The notes under the pieces: model-generated
What the model saw: only the letters and a program-made list of their open reading frames with translations
What the model was told of the DNA's origin: nothing
Database searches by the model: none
Source of the DNA: an uncultured Clostridia bacterium
GTDB taxonomy: Bacteria; Bacillota; Clostridia; Oscillospirales; Oscillospiraceae
NCBI GenBank assembly: GCA_947383645.1
Contig: CANDEH010000001.1
Location: 62,001 to 126,000, forward strand
Length of the DNA: 64,000 nucleotides
Direction: 5' to 3'
Shown: positions 8,033 to 16,709 of the stretch, piece by piece
How positions within the stretch are numbered: position 1 is the first letter of the stretch
How the letters are laid out: the number at the start of each line of letters is the position of its first letter
Made by a program: the position numbers and the translations under genes

Positions 8033-8070
8033 AAGAAGAGGCCCGCCGCTTAAGCGGCGGGCCTCTTCTT
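8033..8070. terminator. Perfect 38-bp palindromic hairpin (bidirectional terminator)
   Basis: An AAGAAGAGGCCCGCCGCT arm is followed directly by its exact reverse complement, ending in CTTCTT. It is placed after the reductase gene. The rest of 7872-8392 shows no convincing gene, only a short direct duplication of GAGAGAGTGTGAAA near 8092-8120. Confidence 0.7.
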
Positions 8071-8351
8071 CCCCAAATGTCTGACAAAAAAGAGAGAGTG
8101 TGAAAAGAGAGAGTGTGAAAGGGATCTATGTAAAATGGCATTCCCGCCATGTTGGGCATGAGTTCTGACCGGCGTGACAGAGTGTTCTTCGATGGCAGAC
8201 CTCCTTTTTATAGCGTCTCTGGAACCTTTTTTTCATTTTCCCAAGTATCACCTCCCGATGCTGCTATCTTAGCCCGGAATTTTGAATACGTCGTGAAGGG
8301 GATAAGAACCTTCTGTGAAGAAAACCTGAACAAACTGTGAACCGAACAGAC

Positions 8352-8391
8352 GCCGGCCCGGATCGCATAGCAATCCGGGCCGGCGGTTTTC
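8352..8391 (+). terminator. Hairpin with T run
   Basis: GCCGGCCCGGAT pairs with ATCCGGGCCGGC (8352-8384) and is followed by GGTTTTCTTT. It points rightward and converges on the minus-strand gene that ends at 8393. Confidence 0.55.
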
Positions 8392-8392
8392 T

Positions 8393-8944
8393 TTACAGAT
8401 AGATCTCAAAATTTTCGCTCTGCCAGCGGGCGGCCTGCTCCGCCAGCTTCTTTTTGAGCAGCAGCAGGGTGTATTCGCAGTCGCAGTAGACACAGTCCTC
8501 CCACACCGCCAGACGGAGGCCGCGGCTGTCCAGGACCTGGTTGACTTCGGTCAGCGACTTTTTGAAGTTGTCGAAATCGGCGCAGTCCGTGTAGATTTTC
8601 TCCCGGCGGATGATCTCCAGGACCTCCGGGAACGCGGCTTCCCGCGCCTGGAGGAAGCCGGCCAGGGCCGGGGTCAAATCCTCCTCATACCCGCCCACAG
8701 AGAGCCCATATCCCCTCTCGCAGAGGAGAGCGGCGCAGACGCACTCCCGGTCCAGCGCATTCTCCCCGGCAAAGTCCAGGAATTCCTCCCTGTTGTCAAT
8801 AAACAGCACGCGCTGCACAACGCCGGAGAACTTCCCATAAAACCCGGCATAGTCATCCCGCTCCAGCAGCCTGATCGCCTCCTGAAATACAAGCCACTCC
8901 TCCGGCGACACAATCAGTCCTGCAAGCTCCATCATATCCATCAT
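8393..8944 (-). CDS. Uncharacterised acidic protein at the 3' end of the tetrapyrrole cluster
   Basis: The 183-residue protein starts MMDMMELAGLIVSPEEW after a GAGGG site. It has no signal peptide or membrane segment, is rich in Glu and Leu and has several Cys near the C-terminus (CVYCDCEY). I do not recognise the family. The longer upstream frame overlaps hemL in a shadow frame and is rejected. It lies eight bases after hemL and may be co-transcribed, but nothing in the sequence links it to tetrapyrrole synthesis. Confidence 0.75.
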   Translation of the reverse strand: MMDMMELAGLIVSPEEWLVFQEAIRLLERDDYAGFYGKFSGVVQRVLFIDNREEFLDFAGENALDRECVCAALLCERGYGLSVGGYEEDLTPALAGFLQAREAAFPEVLEIIRREKIYTDCADFDNFKKSLTEVNQVLDSRGLRLAVWEDCVYCDCEYTLLLLKKKLAEQAARWQSENFEIYL

Positions 8945-8951
8945 AAAGCCC

Positions 8952-10271
8952 TCATGAAAGTTTTCTTTTTGGTACTTTTTCTTTTTCAAAAGAAAAAGTA
9001 TGAACAACCTCCCCAAACGCCTCCAGCGTTCTCTCCATCTCCTCCTCACCATGGGCCGCGCTGACAAACATCGCCTCAAACTGCGCCGGCGCCAGGGCCA
9101 CGCCCCGCTCCAGCATCCCGGCAAAATACCCGGCATACCGGTCCAGATCGCTGCCCTTAGCCGCGGCGAAGCTCTCTACCTCCCCCTCCACAAAGAAGGG
9201 GGAGAGCAAACTGGCCTCCTGGTTCACCGCCACCGCCACCCCGGCCTTCGCGGCAATCTCCCGCATCCCCCGGGCCAGCCTGGCGGCGTACCCGTCGATC
9301 TGCGCATACACCTCCGGATGATCCTTCAGATACCGCAGCTGACTGAGCCCCGCGGCCATAGCCACCGGATTCCCCGACAGCGTCCCCGCCTGATAGATCG
9401 GTCCGCAGGGGGCCACCTGCTCCATCAATTCCCGACTCCCGGCGTAGGCCCCCACAGGCATTCCGCCACCGATAATCTTCCCGAAGGTCACCAGATCCGC
9501 CCGGACGCCATAGTATTCCTGCGCCCCGCCGACCCCCAGCCGGAACCCGGTAATCACCTCATCAAAAATCAGCAGCGCCCCATACTTGTCGCACAGATCC
9601 CTGAGCCCCTGCAAAAACCCGGCCGCCGGGGCCACCACGCCCATGTTGGCCGCCACCGGCTCCACCAGCACGCAGGCCACCTCCCCGGGATACTGGGAGA
9701 GCAGCGCCTCCACCGACCCCAGATCATTGAACTGCGCCGTCAGCGTGTGCCTGACAATGTCCTCCGGCACCCCGGCGGAGCTGGGCCGTCCCCCGGCCAG
9801 GGCCGAGGACCCGGCGTTCACCAGCAGGCAGTCGCTGTGCCCGTGGTAGCAGCCCTCGAATTTGATGATCTTGTCCCGCCCGGTGGCCCCCCGGGCCAGC
9901 CGCACGGCGCTCATCACCGCCTCGGTGCCGGAGTTCACCATCCGCACCATCTCGATGTTCGGCACCAGATCCACCATCAGCTGGGCCATCTCCACCTCCC
10001 GCCGGGTGGGTGCGCCGAAACTGAGGCCGTCCCGTACCGCCCGATCCACCGCCCCCCGGATCACCGGGTGGTTGTGCCCCAGGATCATGGGCCCCCAGGA
10101 GCACACGTAGTCGATGTACCTCCTGCCGTCCTCATCATACACATAGGCCCCGTCGGCCCGGGCAATGAACCGGGGGGCCATCTTCACCGCCCGGTAGGCC
10201 CGCACCGGGGAGTTGACCCCGCCGGGCAGCACCCTCTGCGCCGCCGCAAATAATGTCTCCGAAACACCCAT
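8952..10271 (-). CDS. hemL: Glutamate-1-semialdehyde 2,1-aminomutase
   Basis: The 439-residue PLP enzyme converts glutamate-1-semialdehyde to 5-aminolevulinate, the common tetrapyrrole precursor. Family hallmarks are visible: GGVNSPVRAY at the N-terminus, FEGCYHGHSD, the LIFDEVITGFR segment and the PLP-lysine region TFGKIIGGGMPVGAY. The ATG at 10271 shares its A with the TGA stop of hemB, indicating translational coupling. The C-terminal tail (TFSFEKEKVPKRKLS) is translated from a repeat hairpin at 8973-9000 and is probably a non-native extension. Confidence 0.96.
   Translation of the reverse strand: MGVSETLFAAAQRVLPGGVNSPVRAYRAVKMAPRFIARADGAYVYDEDGRRYIDYVCSWGPMILGHNHPVIRGAVDRAVRDGLSFGAPTRREVEMAQLMVDLVPNIEMVRMVNSGTEAVMSAVRLARGATGRDKIIKFEGCYHGHSDCLLVNAGSSALAGGRPSSAGVPEDIVRHTLTAQFNDLGSVEALLSQYPGEVACVLVEPVAANMGVVAPAAGFLQGLRDLCDKYGALLIFDEVITGFRLGVGGAQEYYGVRADLVTFGKIIGGGMPVGAYAGSRELMEQVAPCGPIYQAGTLSGNPVAMAAGLSQLRYLKDHPEVYAQIDGYAARLARGMREIAAKAGVAVAVNQEASLLSPFFVEGEVESFAAAKGSDLDRYAGYFAGMLERGVALAPAQFEAMFVSAAHGEEEMERTLEAFGEVVHTFSFEKEKVPKRKLS
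8973..9000. repeat. TACTTTTT...AAAAAGTA hairpin module inside the hemL 3' end
   Basis: TACTTTTTCTTT pairs with AAAGAAAAAGTA. The same stem, followed on one side by ACCCAAA(A)AG or a close variant, recurs at 42676-42703, 11610-11632 and 30525-30548, so it is a shared mobile or recurrent module. Here its reverse strand encodes the last residues of HemL. Confidence 0.65.
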
Positions 10272-11254
10272 CACCCGATCTCCCCCTCTCGAATGGCCTC
10301 CGCCAGATCCTTGGCGTAGTAGGTAATCAGCATATCCGCCCCCGCCCGGAACACAGACAGGGCGCTCTCGCACATAATGCGCCGCTCATCCACCAGCCCC
10401 GCCGCCGCCGCGGCCTTAATCATGGCGTACTCCCCGGACACCGAGTAGGCGCACAGCGGCCGGTCGAACCGGTCCCGGCACTCCCGGATGATGTCCAGAT
10501 AGGACAGCGCCGGCTTCACCATAATGATATCCGCCCCCTCCTCAATATCCAGGGCGCACTCCTTCATGGCCTCCCGCCGGTTGTGGGGGTCCATCTGGTA
10601 CCCCTTCCGGTCCCCGAAGGCCGGCGCGGACCCGGCGGCGGAGCGGAAGGGCCCATAGAACGCCGAGGCGTACTTGGCGGAGTAGGCCATAACGGGCGTC
10701 ATCTGATACCCCGCGGCGTCCAGCGCCGCGCGAATGGCGGCAATCCGCCCGTCCATCATGTCCGAGGGCGCCACCATATCCGCCCCCGCCTCCACGTGGC
10801 TCAGAGCGGTTTTCGCCAGCAGATCCAGGGTGGGATCGTTGTCCACCTCCTGCCCCTTCAGCACCCCGCAGTGCCCGTGGCTGGTGTACTCGCAGAGGCA
10901 CACATCCGTAATCACATGGAACTCGGGATACGCCTCCTTGATCCCCCGTACCGCCCGCTGTACCACGCCGTCCTGGGCATAGGCGGAGGACCCCGCCGCA
11001 TCCTTCTCCGCCGGCAGCCCGAACAGGATGCAGTGCCGCACCCCGTGCGCAAGGCAGTCCTCCACCGCCCGCCCCACGCTGTCCAGCCCGTAGTGGAACT
11101 GCCCCGGCAGGCTCTCGATCTCCCGCGTCCCTTTCAATGTCTCGTCAAAGAAAATCGGATAAATGAGGCTGTCCCCACTGAGCCGCGTCTCCCGACACAG
11201 CCGCCGTACCGCCTCCCCCCGCCGAAGCCGGCGGGGCCGTTGCACCAGATCCAT
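10271..11254 (-). CDS. hemB: Delta-aminolevulinic acid dehydratase (porphobilinogen synthase)
   Basis: The 327-residue enzyme condenses two 5-aminolevulinates to porphobilinogen. Visible motifs include the Schiff-base lysines in VMAYSAKYASAFYGPFR and IIMVKPALSYLD, and the metal-site segment DVCLCEYTSHGHCG with Cys ligands that suggests a Zn-type active site. The start at 11254 is set by GGAGGG. The open frame upstream is repeat sequence and not coding. It is coupled to hemL by a TGATG junction. Confidence 0.96.
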   Translation of the reverse strand: MDLVQRPRRLRRGEAVRRLCRETRLSGDSLIYPIFFDETLKGTREIESLPGQFHYGLDSVGRAVEDCLAHGVRHCILFGLPAEKDAAGSSAYAQDGVVQRAVRGIKEAYPEFHVITDVCLCEYTSHGHCGVLKGQEVDNDPTLDLLAKTALSHVEAGADMVAPSDMMDGRIAAIRAALDAAGYQMTPVMAYSAKYASAFYGPFRSAAGSAPAFGDRKGYQMDPHNRREAMKECALDIEEGADIIMVKPALSYLDIIRECRDRFDRPLCAYSVSGEYAMIKAAAAAGLVDERRIMCESALSVFRAGADMLITYYAKDLAEAIREGEIG

Positions 11255-11341
11255 AGCTATAGCCCTCCAATCGTAGGTTGTGTTCAAATAGTGATTCAAA
11301 ATTCGATTTACAGGGGGGAATACTCTCTGTCCCGTGTCAGA

Positions 11342-11501
11342 CGCTCTACCAATAGCCACAGCATGGGGCTTTGCACCTGAAATCACCGCGGACCGCGTGA
11401 AAAAATCTTGAAATACAAACAGTATTCCTGCGATTTTTTGCCTTGTCTGCGGCAATTTTAACTGGCAAATCCGCATACTTCGGCGATTGGTACGGCTTCT
11501 C
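11342..11501. repeat. AGAAGCTGTACCAATAGC-ended palindromic element, copy 1
   Basis: The element starts CTCTACCAATAGCCACAGC and ends GCGATTGGTACGGCTTCT. Inside it has GCGTGAAAAAATCTTGAAAT and TATTCCTGCGATTTTTTGCC blocks shared with the copies at 36020 and 38680. The ends have drifted compared with the copy at 38680. It lies upstream of hemB in a stretch without genes (11255-12126). Confidence 0.75.
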
Positions 11502-11560
11502 AGTTCTCCGCGCGCCGCCTCCGGCGGCGGGGGTACCGCGGCGCAGTGCACAGCTTTTTC

Positions 11561-11935
11561 GCGCCGGCTTCGGCGCGGGACAGGACGGGGGTTTCGCCCC
11601 CGGGCGACCTACTTTTCTCTTGTGAGAAAAGTAGGCAAAAGCACACTTAGGGGTCCGGCGTGGGCGGGCCTTAGCCCCCGCAGGGGGCACGGCCCTTACA
11701 CGCCTCCCCCCTAAGAACCCCGGGACGCGCCGCCCCCTCGGCAGTCCGGTGTTTGTCCGACCCTGCCGCCTCCACGCGGCGGCGGTGGTCCTCGCTGAGA
11801 AAAAGGTACTGGCAACCGTCCCCCCGTCTATAGCTATGCTATAGGCGTCCGCTGCCGCTTTGCCTGCCTCGCCACGACTTGCCCCCGAAACTTGATACGC
11901 TCATCGCTGGCGGGAGCACCGCAAAGGCCGCCGTC
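11561..11935. repeat. Large multi-hairpin repeat, copy 1 (second copy at 30445)
   Basis: It shares a long ordered series of blocks with 30445-30853: GGGGGTTTCGCCCCCGGGCG, the TACTTTTC/GAAAAGTA hairpin, CTTAGGGG...GGCGTGGGCGG, CCCCCTAAGAACCCCGGG, then CCCCCGTCTATAGC and TATAGGCGTCCGCTGCCGCT. CTTAGGGG pairs with the later CCCCTAAG to form a long-range stem. Between 11936 and 12126 there is one more stem (GTAGGAGCGGATA with TATCCGCCCCTAC) and no gene. Confidence 0.7.
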
Positions 11936-12126
11936 CCTGACGGAACGCACACTTTGGCTTACCGTTCTTTCGTAGGGTGCTCAGATCCCGGTGCGCTGTC
12001 CCCTGTCAACCGTGGCGGTTCGGTAGACCATCCGTAGGAGCGGATACCATTCGCCCACCCTGCCGGTATTCACCGCATATCGGCGGGCGGACACTATCCG
12101 CCCCTACAGGGTGCCATTATTCTCTC

Positions 12127-12573
12127 TCACATCACATGCAAATCATGAAACTGCAAAATCATCTCCCCCTCCGAAACCTTCACCAAATAGAAAATCCCGG
12201 TCAGATCGCTCCTTTTCCCATTCAGCGGTACCCCCTCATAGTGCACCATCCCCACCACATTGGGGAGCGCCTTCGGCACGAACCGCCCGACGTCCAGCGC
12301 CTGCACAATCTCCTCCCGGTCCACACACTCTCGCAGGGACGTCACCTTATAGTCCGCGCTCCCAAACTGCTCCGCAGCCTCCTCCCGGCTCATCCCGGGG
12401 AGCCCGTAGCCGTACACGTCGGACTCCAGCAGCGCCGGCGTCCAGTTCTGCTCCGGATCCGGCGGCAGCATCTCCAGCGCCCCGGCGTAGTCCTCCGCCG
12501 CCAGGAGGTCCGTCCACTCCTCCAGGACCTCCAAGATCGCCCCATCGTCCGCGTCCATCGGAAGCGTCCTCAT
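12127..12573 (-). CDS. Uncharacterised small protein coupled to cobA-hemD
   Basis: The 148-residue acidic protein starts MRTLPMDADDGAILEVLEEW. The ATG at 12573 overlaps the stop of cobA-hemD as ATGA, implying coupled translation in the tetrapyrrole operon. The sequence suggests a compact alpha/beta protein with no membrane segment and no metal motif. I do not recognise the family. The coupling is the only hint of a role in tetrapyrrole metabolism. Confidence 0.78.
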   Translation of the reverse strand: MRTLPMDADDGAILEVLEEWTDLLAAEDYAGALEMLPPDPEQNWTPALLESDVYGYGLPGMSREEAAEQFGSADYKVTSLRECVDREEIVQALDVGRFVPKALPNVVGMVHYEGVPLNGKRSDLTGIFYLVKVSEGEMILQFHDLHVM

Positions 12574-14072
12574 ACCGTATCCTCCACACCACACGCCGCC
12601 GCCAGATCCACCAGCGCATCAATGGTGGCTTCCCGCGCCACCCGCACGGCAATCCCAAACCGCCGCGCCTCCGCCGCCGTCTGCTCCCCGATACAGAGCC
12701 CAACCAGCCGCGAAAAGTCCGTATCCTCCCCCACGGAGGACACAAACCCCTTCACCGTAGACGCCGACGTAAACGCCGCATACCGCACCGCCCCGGCATT
12801 CACCGCCGCCCGCAGCCCCTGGGACAGCGGATGCTCATACCGGGTGCGATACACCGCCACATCCTCAAACCGGATCCCGCGCCGCTCCAGCGCCTCCGTC
12901 AAATCCCTGGACCCAATCTCCGCGCGTAAAATCAGCACCCGGCCCTCCGCCGGCAGCCCCGCCCCCAGGTGGGCGGCGTCATAGACCGCCGGCACATAGT
13001 CCGCCGCCAGCCCGACGGCCCCCAGCGCCTTGGCCGTCCCCGGCCCAATGGCGGCGATCTTCACCCCGGAGAGCGCCCGGGCATCCCGTCCGCCCCTCCG
13101 CAGGCAGGCCCACATGGCCTCCACCCCGGCGGGACTGGTAAAGCAGACCCACGCATACCGCCCCAGCCCCTCCAGCGCCGCCTCCATGGCGGGGCAGGGT
13201 ACAATGGGGACCGTCTCAATGCAGGGATGCTCCCAGACGTTGGCCCCCAGATCCCGCAGCCGGTCCGACAGCACCCCGGCCCTCTCCCTGGGCCGGGTCA
13301 CCACCACCGTCCGCCCCTTCAAGGGCAGCCGCTCGAACCAGTCAAACCGCGGCGCTAAGGAGCAGACCCGCCCCACCACGATGATGGCGGGGGAGCGGAT
13401 CTCCATCTCCGCCGCCCGATCCGGCAGGGTGGCGAGGGTGGCGTCGCACCGCCGCTGTCGGGACAGCGTCCCGTCCTCCACCATGGCCGCCGGCGTATCG
13501 CCGTCCATCCCGGCCTCCAGCAGCCCCTTCACGATCATGGGCATAGCCGTGACGCCCATCAGGAAAATGAGCGTCCCCCCGGTCCGCACCAGCGCCTCGA
13601 AGTCGATGGTCAGATCCTTCCCGGCCCGTGCGTGTCCGGTGATGATGTGCAGCGACGAACAGAAGTCCCGATGGGTCACCGGAATCCCCGCGTAGGCCGC
13701 CGCCGCGATGGCGGAGGTCACCCCCGGCACCTCGGAGAAGGGGACGCCGTGCTGCTCCAGCAGTTCCAGCTCCTCGCCCCCCCGGCCGAAGACGAAGGGG
13801 TCCCCGCCCTTCAGCCGCACCACCCGCTTGCCCTCCAAAGCCTTGTCCAGCAAAATCTTATTGATCTGCCACTGGGGAATCTTGTGGTGGGCGGCCTCCT
13901 TGCCCACGTCGATCCTCTCCGCCCCCGCCGGGACCATGGCCAGAATCGCGGGGGAGACCAGCCGGTCATAGACCACCACCTCCGCCCGGCTCAAAGCCTC
14001 CCGCCCCCTGAGGGTGAGCAGCCCCGGATCCCCGGGTCCCGCCCCCACCAGCGTCACATGTCCACTCCGCAT
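12570..14072 (-). CDS. cobA-hemD: Fused uroporphyrinogen-III C-methyltransferase / uroporphyrinogen-III synthase
   Basis: The 500-residue protein has an N-terminal SUMT domain (residues 1 to about 250). Its motifs are VTLVGAGPGDPGLLTLRG, VRLKGGDPFVFGRGGEE and a Pro-rich VPGVTSAIAA loop. The C-terminal half (about 255-500) is a HemD domain (GRTVVVTRPRERAGVLSDRL). HemD cyclises hydroxymethylbilane to uroporphyrinogen III, and the SUMT half methylates C2 and C7 to give precorrin-2. The fusion is common in Clostridia. GGAGGACGGCT sets the ATG. It sits between hemC and a small coupled gene. Confidence 0.96.
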   Translation of the reverse strand: MRSGHVTLVGAGPGDPGLLTLRGREALSRAEVVVYDRLVSPAILAMVPAGAERIDVGKEAAHHKIPQWQINKILLDKALEGKRVVRLKGGDPFVFGRGGEELELLEQHGVPFSEVPGVTSAIAAAAYAGIPVTHRDFCSSLHIITGHARAGKDLTIDFEALVRTGGTLIFLMGVTAMPMIVKGLLEAGMDGDTPAAMVEDGTLSRQRRCDATLATLPDRAAEMEIRSPAIIVVGRVCSLAPRFDWFERLPLKGRTVVVTRPRERAGVLSDRLRDLGANVWEHPCIETVPIVPCPAMEAALEGLGRYAWVCFTSPAGVEAMWACLRRGGRDARALSGVKIAAIGPGTAKALGAVGLAADYVPAVYDAAHLGAGLPAEGRVLILRAEIGSRDLTEALERRGIRFEDVAVYRTRYEHPLSQGLRAAVNAGAVRYAAFTSASTVKGFVSSVGEDTDFSRLVGLCIGEQTAAEARRFGIAVRVAREATIDALVDLAAACGVEDTV

Positions 14073-14085
14073 AGCCGTCCTCCTC

Positions 14086-14937
14086 CTATCGCAGCCGCTC
14101 CGCCAGCGCCAGCCCCAGATCCTCGGCCTGGCCCGCGGCCCCTGTTATCGTCCCCTTCTCCCCGGCGGCGTTCATCCCCGTGAGGAACATCTTTTCTCCC
14201 TCCACCGCCGCGAAAGCGGCCACAGGCGAGCTGCATCCGCCGTCCAGGGCCCGGACGAAGGCCCGCTCCGCCAGGGCGCAGGCCCGCCCCACGGGATCGT
14301 CGAAGCACCGCAGGTACTCCGTATCCGCCCCGGAGCGGACCTGGGCGGCCAGGATTCCCTGCCCCGCGGCAGGGAGCATCTCCTCCGGGGAAAATATCCG
14401 GGAGATACGCCCCTCCAGCCCCAGCCGCCGGAGCCCGGCCGCCGCCAGAATCAGCGCGCTGTACTGTCCCTCGTCCAGCTTCCGCAGCCGTGTGAGCACA
14501 TTCCCCCGCACCGGCGCCACCGTGCACCCGGGATAGAGTGCTTTGACCTGCATCCCCCGCCGGAGGCTGGCGCACCCCACGGGCCTGGAGAGGTCCAGCC
14601 CCTCCGCCCCCTCCGGCAGTACCAGGACATCCCGGGGATCCTCCCGCCGGGAAAACGCCGCCAGCGGCAGCGCCGGCGAAATCTCCATGGGCAGATCCTT
14701 GCAGCTATGTACCGTCACATCCGCCCGTCCGTCCAGCAGCGCCTCGTCCAGCTCCTTGACGAACAGCCCCTTCCCGCCGATCTGGTCCAGGGTCCTGTCC
14801 AGAATCCTGTCCCCGGTGGTCTTCAGCGTCACCAACTCCAGCTCGATCTCCGGGTGGGCGGCCTTCACCGCCTCCATCAGCAGATCCGCCTGCCGTACCG
14901 CCAGCACGCTGTCCCGGCTTCCCACGCGTATCTTCAT
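14086..14937 (-). CDS. hemC: Hydroxymethylbilane synthase (porphobilinogen deaminase)
   Basis: The 283-residue enzyme polymerises four porphobilinogens to hydroxymethylbilane. Motifs seen are IRVGSRDSVLAVRQADLL, TTGDRILD, FVKELDEALLDGRADVTVHS, RRGMQVKALYPG, RGNVLTRLRKLD and the cofactor-cysteine loop DGGCSSPVAAFA. It is slightly shorter than the usual roughly 300 residues. The start at 14937 overlaps the stop of the upstream gene (ATGA) and has GGGAGGAGG upstream. Confidence 0.96.
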   Translation of the reverse strand: MKIRVGSRDSVLAVRQADLLMEAVKAAHPEIELELVTLKTTGDRILDRTLDQIGGKGLFVKELDEALLDGRADVTVHSCKDLPMEISPALPLAAFSRREDPRDVLVLPEGAEGLDLSRPVGCASLRRGMQVKALYPGCTVAPVRGNVLTRLRKLDEGQYSALILAAAGLRRLGLEGRISRIFSPEEMLPAAGQGILAAQVRSGADTEYLRCFDDPVGRACALAERAFVRALDGGCSSPVAAFAAVEGEKMFLTGMNAAGEKGTITGAAGQAEDLGLALAERLR

Positions 14938-15368
14938 AGATCCTCCTCCCAAACCCGGCGAATCAGCGCCGCCGCCCGCGCAGTTTTTTGATGGTCTCCT
15001 CCGTCCCCCGCGACGCCGGCCACCACCCCGCCGGTCTCGCAGAGCGCGGGAAAGAAGAAATCGCACTCCTCCTGACAGTCACAGACATTGACAGGCACCC
15101 CCGCCCTCTTCGCCTCCTCATAGACCGCATGATTCACCGCCCGGTCATCAGTAGCGGCCACAGCCAAAAAGGCCCCCTGCAAATCCCCCTCCCGATAGGC
15201 CCGCTCCACCCAGTCCACGCCCTCCAAAGCCTCCCGCAGCGCCGGCGCCACCACCGTCACCCGCGCCCCGAACCGCCGCAGAGCCGCCGCCCGCCGAAGC
15301 CCCACCGTACCGCCGCCAACGACGACAACCGCGCGGCCGGTCAGGTCGATGAATAATGGAAACCGCAT
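14934..15368 (-). CDS. Precorrin-2 dehydrogenase (siroheme synthase N-terminal type)
   Basis: The 144-residue protein has a Rossmann motif (GRAVVVVGGGTVGLRRAAAL) typical of the CysG-B/Met8p NAD-dependent dehydrogenase that oxidises precorrin-2 to sirohydrochlorin. It covers only the NAD domain plus a short tail (CDCQEECDFFFPALCETGG), as in SirC/YlnF-type proteins. Chelation is therefore left to CbiK, which supplies cobalt. ATG at 15368 has AAAGGTGG upstream; a GTG three codons earlier lies inside that site and is less likely. Confidence 0.88.
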   Translation of the reverse strand: MRFPLFIDLTGRAVVVVGGGTVGLRRAAALRRFGARVTVVAPALREALEGVDWVERAYREGDLQGAFLAVAATDDRAVNHAVYEEAKRAGVPVNVCDCQEECDFFFPALCETGGVVAGVAGDGGDHQKTARAAALIRRVWEEDL

Positions 15369-15383
15369 ACGAACCACCTTTCC

Positions 15384-15552
15384 AATTAGGAATTAGGAAT
15401 GAGGAATTAGGAGTGAATGTGTCCGGCGTCGCCGGACAATTTGAATTTGGACGCTGCGGCGGTCTGCGCTATCTCCACTCTAAATAATTCCAATCTGCGG
15501 CGCAAAGCGCCGCCACCAAAATTCCTAATTCCTAACTCCTAATTCCTCATTC
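15384..15552. repeat. Heptamer-terminated element, copy 1
   Basis: The left end is AATTAGGAATTAGGAATGAGG and the right end is the inverted equivalent (AATTCCTAACTCCTAATTCC). Inside are a GTCCGGC/GCCGGAC hairpin and a CGGCGC/GCGCCG hairpin. It fills the hemA-dehydrogenase gap, and its right end supplies the hemA stop codon. Confidence 0.85.
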
Positions 15553-16708
15553 ACCTTGAGTGCGCCCTTATCTTCGCCGCGCACGCCTCCAGCGCCTCCG
15601 GCGTCAGGGGCGCGGGCAGTCCTCCCGCCAGCAGATCCACCGCCTTGCAGGCGGCCTCCTCGGCCTCCATGCCCCGCACCCGGTGGAGCACCGCCGCCTT
15701 TACCGCCTCCAGCGCGGGGAGGCTCTCCCGGTAGACGCTCCACTGGCGGAACCGCTCCATGTGATCCTCCACCGTCTTCTGCACCTGCGCCAGAACCCGG
15801 CTGTCCGCCTCCCCCTGGGGCCGCAGGTCGTCGATGTTCCACAGCGCCACGCCGGGGAACCGCTGGCTGAGATCCGGCTGAATATCCCGGGGCATCGCCA
15901 AATCTACCAGCACCTGCGGTTTGCTCTTCAGAGCGCCGAAGGGATCCGCCGCCACGGTGTAGTGGGGGCTCACCGTGGCGGAGACCACCGCCTCCGCCCC
16001 CTCCATGGCGCTGTAGCGGTCCTCATAGGGCGCCACGGCGCAGCCCGCGGGGACGATGGTCTCCCCGTGGCGGTAGGAACGCAGGGTCACCGTCACCGCG
16101 CATCCGGCCTCCCGGAGGAGGGAGGCGGCCAGGCGCCCCATCTCCCCGTTGCCGATCACCAGCACCCGCCGGCCGGCCAGGGGTCCCAGGGCCCGCCCCA
16201 GGGCGGCCACCGCCTGGTGGGCGGCGGAGGCGGGGACGGCGGCCAGGCGTCCGGCCCCCTTGCCCGCCTTCCCGCAGGCGGCGGCGGTGCGAAACAGCGT
16301 CTCCAGCGTGGCGTCCGCCGTCCCCGCCTCCCGGGCCAGGGCCAGGGCGGTCTTGACCTGGGTCAGAATCTGGTCCTCCCCCAAAATCTGGGAGCGGAGA
16401 GCGCAGGAGACCTCCATCAGGTGCCGGACGCAGTCCTCCCCCCGCCGCGTCACCAGCGCCGGAGCGAAGGCGGCATAGTCCGCCCCCGCCGCCCGGCACA
16501 GCAGATCCCCCGGATCCGGATCGTCCCCCTCACAGGAGAGGTACACCTCCGTCCGGTTGCAGGTGGAGAGAACCACCGCCCCCGCCACCCCCGGCAGCCC
16601 GGCCAGGGTCCGGTCCAGTCCGGCGACGGCGTTTTTCGTAAAGCTCAGCTGTTCCCGCAGCGCCACGGGGGCCTTGGCGTAGTCCAGCCCGGACATGCAC
16701 AGCGCCAT
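15551..16708 (-). CDS. hemA: Glutamyl-tRNA reductase
   Basis: The 385-residue enzyme reduces glutamyl-tRNA to glutamate-1-semialdehyde, the first committed step of the C5 tetrapyrrole route. The catalytic cysteine lies in VVLSTCNRTEVYLS. Other signatures are LMEVSCALRSQILGEDQILTQ and the NADPH site RVLVIGNGEMG. The start at 16708 follows GAGGGGGGAG, and the upstream gene cbiL stops two bases before it. The stop TGA is formed at the edge of a repeat element. Being inside a B12-riboswitch cluster suggests that precursor supply is tuned to cobalamin. Confidence 0.95.
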   Translation of the reverse strand: MALCMSGLDYAKAPVALREQLSFTKNAVAGLDRTLAGLPGVAGAVVLSTCNRTEVYLSCEGDDPDPGDLLCRAAGADYAAFAPALVTRRGEDCVRHLMEVSCALRSQILGEDQILTQVKTALALAREAGTADATLETLFRTAAACGKAGKGAGRLAAVPASAAHQAVAALGRALGPLAGRRVLVIGNGEMGRLAASLLREAGCAVTVTLRSYRHGETIVPAGCAVAPYEDRYSAMEGAEAVVSATVSPHYTVAADPFGALKSKPQVLVDLAMPRDIQPDLSQRFPGVALWNIDDLRPQGEADSRVLAQVQKTVEDHMERFRQWSVYRESLPALEAVKAAVLHRVRGMEAEEAACKAVDLLAGGLPAPLTPEALEACAAKIRAHSR

Positions 16709-16709
16709 C

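Noticed and set aside
8149..8340. 63-codon plus-strand frame after the reductase gene
   Set aside because: No ribosome site, no recognisable domain, and it runs into a terminator-like hairpin; not supported as a gene.
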